A DNA stretch of 64,000 nucleotides, taken from positions 1,426,001-1,490,000 of the forward strand of contig MBPM02000006.1 in the NCBI GenBank assembly GCA_001695595.3, written 5' to 3'. This DNA comes from Plasmopara viticola (Eukaryota > Oomycota > Peronosporomycetes > Peronosporales > Peronosporaceae). The notes beneath the pieces were generated by a model. The model was given only the letters and a program-made list of their open reading frames with translations, had not been told where the DNA came from and made no database searches. Of the stretch, positions 54,101 to 64,000 are shown in pieces. Position 1 is the first letter of the stretch. Every line of letters begins with the position of its first letter. The position numbers were made by a program, and so were the translations under genes.

Positions 54101-56395
54101 GCAATATTTACTGCCTCAGCTGCGGCAAGCAAGAGCAGTGATCCGTGCCTATTCCGAAGAGGGCCGACAAAGTAGACATTTGATTCGTCCAACCCGCTTT
54201 GAGGGCTCGGTGACGTCTCCAAGTCGCCAGTCACCAGTAGTGATGGGAGACCCTATGAGATCCAAGTTCTCGCGATGGGTGTATGGTTGATACGCACTAT
54301 ATAAATGAGCCTCTAAGAGTTTACGCTCCTAATTGAAGGAACTAACCAGTAGCGCTGGACTGCTGGTTGTACACACAAGTGTAAGGGAATGGAAATTTTA
54401 TCTTGATTTTGGGCACAAGAAAATAGGTTGACTGGTGATATAAGAGAGTGCAACGGGAACAGATTAGCTCTAATTTGTCTGGCTTATATCATATCGACCG
54501 TGATATGTGAGGATCTTGACATAATAAGTCTTTCATGGCATTTACGAGGACAAGCATGTGGACATATTACGCACACTATAGTGGCCGACTGTCCAACCTC
54601 GCGAAAGAGAACTTTATGAACGGCGTCCATGCATATGGCTTATCTGAAAGGGGACCAAAGTAAATTTTTGCCCGAAGAAAATTTGGTCATAATACATTTG
54701 CGAGGGTAGATTGGTCAACGCTTTGAAGCTAAAGTAGCTGATAGCCAACATCGCAGGCAGCGCAGGATGCCGGAGACACTACGTGCTCTAAAAACGAAGC
54801 TGACAATGCTCCACAAGCTCTTAAAGTTTTGCCATCAGCTTCGAGAAGCAAAGCTTCTAGACCGCGTTACATAAGTTTGTGAGATAGCGGATATCACATA
54901 GATAATGTAACACCACTAAGCGTGTAAAACATGCTCCACGTGAAGAGAAAAGGAAGTGCGGTCCGGGTGTCATGAACGAGACCTTAGCTGACAACGAGTC
55001 CTTCTTCTTCATAAAAAGATTAACGTCACAGTGTATGAGACTCGATAAGAGGCATGCCAATTTCGAAGATTTCTTAGTATCTATCTTTTGGCTATACAGA
55101 AGCCTTGTATGTCTTAATGGTGATGTTTCTGGATATGGAAACCCTCCTCGTCCGAGGCTATATATGCACGTCGTGAATTTAAACATAGTTGGTTTTGATC
55201 AGCCTAACAGGCAGCATATGTTGTGCATTGGCTAGGAGATCCTGAAAGATCCCATAATAGTATGTAATTTATCCAAAAAAAATCCAGGTGAAGTGTTTAA
55301 AGGCTTAACATCAAACTCTTACCTGGTTTGGGGGACTAGACGCGTAATTGACCCCGTACTCGGCAAAAAGTAGGTAATGGTCTCTGCTACACGAGCAAAG
55401 CCAACTCGCTGGTGCCTTCCGCGCCAAAAAGGCAAACAATGACATGGTGAGGAAGTCAAAAATTTTGCAGGCATCACAAATACTCTGTGTTGAAGATCGG
55501 ACAGAGAGTGTCGACTGGTTTGTGCTTATAATGAGCTGAACAGTGCAACAATTAATTAACAAAAACCTCTGAATGGATGCCATGTTACTAAATCATGTAA
55601 TCTGTATAATGCTGTGCAATCGGTAATTAATCAAATAAAAGGGACATAAAAATCTCATGGGGAACAGCTTGGCAGTATGCTGTAGCTAGAGATGCCACAA
55701 GGACTGCAAAGCGCTTCGTCGAAAATGCTATAGATATTTAGTCCATCTGAGGCGTCTCCAGGACCATTGACGTTATACCAACATTGACGGAGGTGTCGTT
55801 GCTATAGCAGGGATTAAATCCGATGTTTTGTAAGCAGCCATGGCATCAAATGAGGCCCGAAAGCCGTCGCGGTTTGTCCCAAGTCATGTTTGTAAATGGT
55901 ATATAGAACTGAGATAGCTACTTACTTGAGTACACAGCTGGCTACGTGTGTCTTGCAAACCATTGTTCGATCCCCACAAAAAAATTGACGTTGGGAGATC
56001 TAGCACTTGATAGCATCAGAAAAGCTTCAAACAGGCACCTCAATTTGTAGTACTGGAAGAGAAAAGCTTCCTAGCATCGTCTGCGAGATGGCGTTGATTG
56101 CGCATTCCTGCAACTTGATGAAGAAGGCCGTGCAAAAGCGAAGTCTACCGGTTGGCGAGTTTGGGTGACAATGCAAACTTTGACTGCGGTAACCCCGAGC
56201 TCGTGAAAGATATTTTGCTCAGAATGTCACCTCTTCAGAGAAACAATTCTGCTTATGACAGGATGTTATTTGTCATGGATTATAAACTGGCAAAGCTTCG
56301 AGTGCACACTCTGAAGTTTGAGCTTTTTATGAAATGTTGAGGCCGGGAAGTTTTTAAATAGGCTAAAAATACGCAATAATTTATCAAAGATGAAC

Positions 56396-56460
56396 AAGAT
56401 TGACCTAATTTCGTCAAAGACGTGATCTGAAAATGTCTTTGACAAAATTAGGTCAATCTT
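56396..56460. repeat. 26-bp inverted repeat with 13-nt loop (one mismatch)
   Basis: The left arm (56396-56421) starts AAGATTGACCTAATTT and the right arm (56435-56460) ends AAATTAGGTCAATCTT. They are reverse complements over 26 bases except one position. The loop is GTGATCTGAAAAT. If transcribed from either strand it would form a stable hairpin of small-RNA-precursor size. It may also be a foldback transposon remnant. Confidence 0.9.
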
Positions 56461-59400
56461 GACGTGTTTGCCTATGCACTTGCGCGCACGCTAGCTTTTC
56501 AAATGGCCGAAGTTAGTTGAGATGGAAGCTATATTGACAAAAAAATATAACAAGCGTACAAAGATGAAAGCAATTTAGAGCCATCAGTGCGATTCATCGA
56601 TGTAAAAAATAGTGTCAAACTTGGGTCTTCAATCTTTCGACAGAAATCGCACTTGCATACTTGTTAGTGGGCAAGCGATTTCAAGTGGATCCGGCAGATA
56701 TAGCTCAATTTGGTGCTTCAGAGGAGAAGTCCATAAAATACAATATAATTTCACGACACATAATGCTTCAATTAGCTTTCTTTCGGGCCGACAGACAAGC
56801 CTTTCTCTGTTCATTCGCAACACATTCGTGTCTTCACATGTAAATTTTGGAGGACAGGTGTGTAAGGTTCAGTAAAACTTATTAGAGGATCAAGCCCGCG
56901 GCTTTCACACGTTAGATCCTATTTAAAGCCTGCCAGTACTAGAAAATAATTTTTGTTTGGCTTGTCAAAGGTAATTGAATTGTGGCATTGTCGTGTTTGT
57001 GAGCCGCCTTGCAAGACTGTGCACTTGACTTCTGTCTCAGCAAGTATAAAAGGAGAATAAACATTATTGATACGATATCTATAAAAATGGCTCTTAGGAC
57101 ACGATATTTTTAATACGAATAAGCGGTCTACCGCTACATTTATACAAAGAGTGCTTTAACTATTGGAAACTCACTGGTGGTGTCAACAGCAGGCCAGACA
57201 TAGATGAACTACAGGACGCTGAAAACCATTTACGTGCTCAAGACACACTGCCTAGAATCGCCTCCTAAACCTCGTTTAATAATTTTGAGCCGGATCGAGG
57301 TTTATGATGGAGTAAGCGAAAGACGTGCTAACTAGTTTAGAGTATTGATGTATCAGATGGTGTATGTATGCCAGCATCAAGTAACGTGACGCTCGAGAAT
57401 TCGATAGATGCAGCTTGTCTGTAGAGGAACAAAAGAAGAAGCAATAACACTAAAATTACAAAACAGACGACACTCTATGCGGTGATACTCAATGTCGATG
57501 AAACGCTTACCAAGACATCAAATAATAATCCAATGTCGATATCAACTCTGCCGGCCTGAGTTGCTGTTACTCTCCGTGATTATATCAACGACAAATTTTA
57601 TCAGTTCTAACTATTGGCGGAATAAAACTTAGTGAAAGGCTCTTGTATATATTTTAACATCGATTTCTCTGTAATTAACAAAACTCAATTACTTGGACTT
57701 TAATAGTTTTACATCAGGGGCATCACCAATTGTATCGGTCGATACAATCAATATTTTACTTAGCCTCAATATCAACTTTACTAATTAAGTTTGTAACGGT
57801 AGGCAGTAGCATCTTCTGCTGCTAAACTTATTAACAATAGTGAGCAACTACTCAATAATTTTGGTATCCGAACGATGCTTTGAAAAATTCGGGCACAAAT
57901 AATTAGCGTATCCAAGGTAGAGCTGCGGATCGTGAAGCGAGAAGCATATTATTCTTTTGATACGTGTATTCACAGCATCAAGAACTGCATTAGCATCAAA
58001 ATCACAAAATGTTCATGGTGTTAAATTGGACAATAACCAATAAACCGACATCATTTGTAAGCGATGTCTCACACACCAGTGCGGACTTGAAAAGCCTATC
58101 TGTTGGCTCACATCTTAAGCATATAAACTCTGCTCTGATGTTAAAAGTGTGCAGTCTTACAAAAGCGGCGTCCCTCATACATACAGTCTTGCAGCGCTGG
58201 CGAATGTTTTCGGTAAATATTTTGATAGTTCGTCATCCAGACCATCAGGGAATCTGACCGCACTTTCTTTTAAATGCCTTTGATCGTCCAATTTGTTTGG
58301 GTCTACTCCTCTTACAGAAATTTTGGTAGCGTTTATTTTGAAGCCGTTACTGCACTTAATGGCACTCAAAAGTAGATGTGCTAGCTTCATTATGCCCCTT
58401 CCATGGAATAGTCAGTATTGTCACTGCTTGAGATACATTTAAACAATGCAATGTATGCGACCTCTACTACATGCGCAAAATTTGGAATGCTGAGCCACAC
58501 GTAAGACCTCCAGAAACATTAAGCGTCAAACGTTCAACTCGCATCAATCTCCAAGTAATGCTTGTTCCGTTTGTACATAGTGAAAAAGTAATCTGTTGCG
58601 TAAAATACAGTTTATTAAATAGAAGACAATTATTAAATTGACAATGAGACTTATTTGCAAGAAAAAACGAAAAACGGTCACTCTTTACAGCTAGGCCACT
58701 ATGCAAGGCTTCTTCAAGTAAATCGTGCAAAGTCATTAAGACGCTGTTCATCATATCCCTGCTTACCGAATATTACATTAAAATTGTCATATGGACAAAA
58801 AAATATATACCAGATGCTTTAAGATCAATTCAACGACACTATCGATGATTATAATGTATGTCATTTCTTAGATGCTCACTACTGCAAATCAAATGTTGTA
58901 TTATATAATACCAAGCGAAATTACTTTTTGATCGAGGAATAATCTACATCGTTCCTTATATTATGCAATATGCCAAGCCTTGCGAATGTAAAGTCGATAT
59001 TTGGCCGCAAACCTTAACTTCTACTAAAATAATTAACTAACAGTTAAGTTACAGAAAATTAAACAAACAAAAAACGGTTGGATCTTTTTGAGACACCGAA
59101 TTACTATCAAAAGCATAAATATTTATTGGTTGAGCCGCAGAATACGTTGCCAGACAGAGTTCTAGGATTCGGGTATACCTTTTGGAGCTGTGGTGAGTAA
59201 GCGATGACTGGCAGTAACGGATAGCCACTTGCAGCAGTGTGGTTCACGATACATTCAGCCGGCAACATACATAATTGGGTAGCGTAACTTGACTTGTTCT
59301 CAGTACATGATACGAAATAGTACTTCGCTACAATCGTATTGCTGGTCAAAGAAAGATTATTAAGTAATCAATTAACATCATTTGACCTACTAAATCGACG

Positions 59401-60665
59401 GCAGCGACGTGAACAATTTGCCGAGTTTGTAGCAAGTTTGAAGCAAAGTGTTCATGTCGCTGTCGTCGATTTAATTGGCCAAATCATCGTTAAGCTGCTG
59501 TTTTAACGCTGACTAACAACACTTAAAAGTAGATGAGTTCGAATTCGAGGGCAATTTCCTTCTGGCTTAAATCGATTGGCTGCGAGAATCGATAACGAAT
59601 GTGCTGAGTAGCCACCTAGTTGCTTAACTACTTGTACAATTAAAGAAAAGAAATGCACTGATAATTTGAATATAGTGTAAGAGGGTCGATCCGAAAAATA
59701 AATGTGTTTGAAAGCTGATAGTAAGCATCCAAATGCTAGCCAATCGGTTCCAGAAGACTAGCGTTGGACACATAGCAAAGTAGAAGCAGAAATAAAGACG
59801 GTCCGTGTATTCAAAGCAGCTAAAGCACAAACGCGAGTCTAATAGAGCTTCATCAGACGCTTATAGAAGATATAAGATGACGTAGAGGAAATCACTTTTA
59901 ATAATCTATTTAGAATTCGACCTCATTCCCGCCTTAATCTAATGGCAAGTCATCACTTCTATTCTTTAAGCCTTCGGCAATCTTCAATTGCTTGATTACA
60001 TCATTTAAAGCCAACTTCACGCACTTCAAATCTCGCGAAGTTCAGCGCACCAAAAATATGATTATACACTTCGTTATGGCCCTATTGTATCTGTGCATGT
60101 CTAGATTGATAGAAAGGACGTATCTGTAGGTACCACCAAAGATGAAGCATGAAGCATCTCATGATGTCTGTATGCTATTCTGTAACTCAGACGCTTGCCT
60201 TTTCATTTCCCGCCCCCTTAGACGACTCGGGCAAGATAATTTGTTTACGTCTATATTACCTAAGCTTAAAAATGCACTTTTTGTATAAAGTATTGCTATT
60301 TCGAACGGTATTTCATAAAGCGTTGATCAGGCTCATAAATACGATCAAATGATTGCTGGCCAAAGCTATCGTCGTCTTTAACAGCCCACCAGAGACCCAC
60401 GGATGTATGAAAGCCAAGCATCTTTTCGATAGTGATATGACCATTTTTTCAATGTGCTATGACTGCTTGTTTATATAAAAAAGTAATTTGGATTTCTTAA
60501 ACATCATAAAATGCGCATTACCAACTTTTCAAAGATCTTCTTGGAGGCATCATACTGGGTTTGGCAGCAGGCTTTAACAATTCGTCTGGCGAGACTGGAC
60601 AGCTGTCTGCAATCTTTGCATGCTTCTAAAAGCAAAAGAAGTCTTGAACTTTACAAATTTTCCCG

Positions 60666-60698
60666 AACTCAAACAAAATTTGCAATTTTGTTTGAGTT
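60666..60698. repeat. Perfect 15-bp inverted repeat with 3-nt loop
   Basis: AACTCAAACAAAATT (60666-60680) is the exact reverse complement of 60684-60698; the spacer is TGC. It is flanked by AT-rich DNA with no gene. Confidence 0.9.
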
Positions 60699-61229
60699 TG
60701 TGTTTGCAGACATGACTTCGTTTAGTAGTTTATGAGGATAGCTTAGTTTAATTGTTGATTTTGATGCGACCCGCCAATATGTCGACTTATATTTCTCCGC
60801 TAAGGATAGCTGTAATCGAGCTTGACTGAAGCTATTGATCAAATCCGTATATCCTTTCTCACCTGGCTATCTTTTGACGATGCGCCACAGCAGCCTACTA
60901 ACTCACTCTATAAGCGTATCAGTCAGAGTCTGGAGATTGTAGTGCTATCCAGCTAGATCGCTCGAGGTCTTGGAAGGTACACATCATTATCGATTTTCCG
61001 GAGTGTAGTACGTACTTTTGGGGCTTCGTAGTGTAGCCTGGCCTTGTCATTTTGAGCTATAGGAGAATGCTTGGTCATACCAAGCAAATTGGATAGTGCA
61101 AGTACTGGTGCAGCCGAAAAAGTCAGTTTTCCTTGATTTGAAAAGCTGTTGATAGCTGGTGTATTTCTTTTCATACCGAATGTCAGCTAGCCTTGCTTTG
61201 CTTTTTTTGCTCTGTCTACTAAGGCATTT

Positions 61230-61249
61230 GGATTGTATATATACAATCC
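61230..61249. repeat. Perfect 20-bp palindrome
   Basis: GGATTGTATATATACAATCC reads the same on both strands with no spacer. It may be a cruciform-prone site or a dimeric protein-binding site, or chance in AT-rich DNA. Confidence 0.85.
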
Positions 61250-64000
61250 GGTATGTTCAATCAATGATACAGCATTCAAAAGCAGAATTGACGCAGCGAA
61301 TGTCGAAGTTTGTTTTTTCGATGTACTTGGTAAATAAGCGTTGTCGAATTTGTTTGGATACTAAATACTAAAGATAAGTTTAGTCGATGTCCATTGCTCT
61401 TCGGCAACGCGGGCATTGATGTATCGATCGACATAAGTCTTTCACAATCTGCCGTGACCGCTTCCTAGCTTGATACCAGAAGCAGTTATATTTAATATTG
61501 TTTAGACCGGGCCTTCCACATTGATCATATTTTGACATTTTTTTGTCTCTCGCTTTGTACATTATGCTGTTGTCAAATTTTAAATGTGCGAGAAATTTTC
61601 CATTAATTTAAGTCATGCTCAGACTACCCGTTTTCTCATCACACCCGTATCATTTTCATCCTTACATTACGAATAGTTTGTGAAAGCTTGCAAATCGGTA
61701 CAAACGTACGACTTTGCATGTGCCACGGACTTAGTATCTCTGGCTTTTGGGGAAGCTTGTGGAGTGAAATTTGGTGTCCTGCAATCTAAGTTAAAGATCA
61801 ATCGGTAGCCGATTGCGAATGGAAATTCGGAATGTATTGCCACCTGAATCACGTAGGAATTTCTTTTCTTTTAACGACTGTTTGGAATCGTTACGATGGG
61901 ATACCTTTAGCTATTTTGATGATGACTTTAACATTTTGTGAGTAGAACAACAAACATTGTTGCTCTAGTCTATCAAATCGCGTAAAGTCGAAAGTTCATC
62001 TAAGCTACACAAGTATTTTCAAGGTTAAATACATCTACTGTCATTAAGATTTTCTACGAGTTCACTGGTGCTGTATATACTGGACCTGAATTCACTTCGG
62101 TTTGTACTTGCTAGTCTCAAAGTCACATTTCCTCATTGAAAAGGCCCCCTCTTTTACTAACTAATGAATTTAATTTCACAACGTAAACGACTATATCAAG
62201 AGTTTCAAGACTTTTCCTGGCATAAGCACATTGACATATACTTTGGTAAATGTCACATCCATTTCTTTATCTACTTAAACTAGAGATCGGCTACAATTTA
62301 TCTCATCATCCAATTACATATTTGATTTAGAATGCGGAGGTTTTAGTCAAGGGAAGGAAGCGAGGTAACGATAGTGAAGCAGCCGGCCTTGCTGATTGTA
62401 AATTTTGCAAAGTTTTGGTGAAGTAGCAGTCGTAGCACTAGACGATAAGAGCAAAGAAGGACAAGAAAATTGATAAGCACATCAACATGGGATATTACGA
62501 GAACATAGTGAATTGTGATCTCACACGCTAGTAGTAATGATGCTTTAATGTATTAAAAGGTCAGCTATCCTGTACTACATATATGTTTGTGAGTAAATGC
62601 CTCTCAATCTGAAAAATATAATGCTACGTAGCAGGAAGAGAAGCGCGTTTAGATTAAACTCGATAACGTGCTCCCTACTATTTACAAAGACGTCTGTTTT
62701 TTGAAATAGCCTTACCATCTTGTTTGTTGAAGTTTTCTGGAAGATTAAACCCTGCTCACGACATGCACGACGCATGACTCCCAATGCAATGTTTAAATAA
62801 AAATCCAAAAAGCCTTTAAAGTGTTGATCAAAAATGTTTCTTGGCGGGTACTGGATCTGCTAAAGCCTCAAAAATTGATAAACAAATAGATAATTACAAA
62901 TTAATTCACTATCCAACGTCGGGAATATGCACGAAGATTCAGTACAGCTAGTGATGTTTGCGTGAATGATCTGAAAGAGGTTTTGATAATGGGACAGTAT
63001 GCAAATTGCTTTCTATATTGAAATATACGCAGAAAACATGAGGGTGGTGATACTCAAGAAAAGTAATCTTACCAAATGATTTGTATAACGGTGATGCGCG
63101 TTACAGAACGGATTTATTGTCCCGTACTTGCTCAAATATATGCTGCAACATGATCATGCTGAAGCAAGCACATATTTGTAGCGGGAAGTTGTATACTTAG
63201 AAGCTAATGTCACTACTTGCTGAATCTGTTCGTTTTCGAGCTTAGCCATCAAGTTTATATACACCATACGTAAGACATCCACGAGTTGTGCCGGACCTTG
63301 TACGATCCCATATTTTGATGATGCTTTCTTGCAAAGAGCTCAAGTACATGTGCTGTATCGTATCTGAACTCTTATCCATGTGATGACTTTCGTGATCTAG
63401 GGCAAAGCTGCGTCTACTGTGTTTGTTACCGACAAATGACACGATGAACATGGCCGCTTTTTAGGAGGATAAAGTTTCAATCTATCTTTTATTAGATCTC
63501 GAATACTAGGATGAGAATGTATTAGAAAGTGACGCTAGCTTAAGATATCCTTGGCTTGACTTCATAGATATCAATACGTTCCTGCGTCGTGTTTGAGATG
63601 ACATACTATGGGCCGAGAGTAACATTTAATCGAAGTTGAAATTATTCGCATTTTGATGCATGCACTATGTCGTATCGATACTGCTTCGTATTTTCAGCAT
63701 TTATGGTTACATACTATTTACGTGTCAACTTGAAAGGAGGCAGCTTGGAGTGCAACAAAATGCCTTTTCGTGCATACTTATTTTTGTTCCAAATGTATTT
63801 CTATGCCGGCTAGAAAGTCAACAGAGAGATGCAATTTGGCCTTATCTACTCGTGCTGTGTTATACGTTTCAAGCGGCTATTTTACGATTTGGTCAAGCCC
63901 TAAGACTTAGTGCGAAGCAATTGTGCGACATATATTTCATGAAAACTGCTAGATATTTGTATTATTTATTACAAATTTATCAAATATTATGCAAATGTGA

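Larger units (their letters stand above)
51180..64000. other. AT-rich gene-sparse region, about 12.8 kb
   Basis: No convincing gene was recognised. Short coding-like traces without family match are seen at 51579-52119 minus, 52440-52600 (GC-rich, possibly retroelement-derived) and 53339-53614 plus. Several inverted repeats (56396-56460, 60666-60698, 61230-61249) are listed separately. A B-box-like TTGTTCGATCCCCAC near 55960 suggests an old tRNA-like insertion but lacks an A box. Confidence 0.5.

Noticed and set aside
55920..55980. tRNA-like B box TTGTTCGATCCCCAC with a TGC-containing loop upstream
   Set aside because: The anticodon stem does not pair and no A box or acceptor stem is present.
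1..64000. CRISPR array, rRNA genes, bacterial operons, RxLR or Crinkler effector N-termini
   Set aside because: No spaced direct repeats, no rRNA-like stretch, and no signal peptide followed by RxLR-dEER or an LFLAK motif in any open frame inspected.

Overview
The window is nuclear DNA of an oomycete, most likely a Phytophthora or downy-mildew type plant pathogen. Four things point that way: secreted family 6 glycoside hydrolases of the oomycete kind, short GT-AG introns, initiator-like core promoters (a good match to the 16-nt oomycete Inr at 40865-40880), and heavy colonisation by Ty3/gypsy and L1-like elements. No bacterial or viral gene organisation is seen. The species is not identifiable from sequence alone.

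Layout. 1-3.4 kb: decayed Ty3/gypsy pol, ending in a chromodomain and a probable LTR. 5.4-15.5 kb: a family 6 cellulase (GH6) cluster. It holds an intact secreted enzyme with a Thr/Pro tail (5489-6919, +), a GH6 relic with a C-terminal membrane segment (8454-7073, -), a secreted mucin-like membrane protein (9406-8714, -) and an intact GH6 with a GPI-type tail (15431-14310, -). A second gypsy remnant (12.5-11.2 kb, -) and a broken PD-(D/E)XK nuclease-like gene (14.1-13.1 kb, -) lie between them. 16.6-23.3 kb: one nearly full-length but inactivated L1-like LINE on the minus strand. 23.5-23.8 kb: a tandem pair of tRNA-Met(CAT)-like sequences, both imperfect. 24-40 kb: an AT-rich stretch with almost no recognisable gene.

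40.8-50.2 kb is a compact island of seven housekeeping or regulatory genes: a PX-domain protein, mitochondrial ribosomal protein mL46, an unrecognised two-exon gene, a membrane-anchored ankyrin protein, a two-exon 8-amino-7-oxononanoate synthase (biotin pathway), a small CxxC zinc protein, and an HSF-type transcription factor. Spacing is tight (70 bp between two convergent genes, 138 bp between two divergent ones). 50.2-64 kb is again AT-rich and nearly empty, with some perfect or near-perfect inverted repeats.

The GH6 proteins probably act outside the cell or at its surface on beta-1,4-glucan, either host cellulose or the oomycete's own cellulosic wall. The island genes are unrelated in function. 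The contrast between island and deserts resembles the gene-dense/gene-sparse architecture known for these genomes. I found no clearly new multi-gene system. The most unusual items are the GH6 cluster with three different C-terminal designs, the near-perfect 26-bp hairpin at 56.4 kb, and the tRNA-Met pair with complementary defects.
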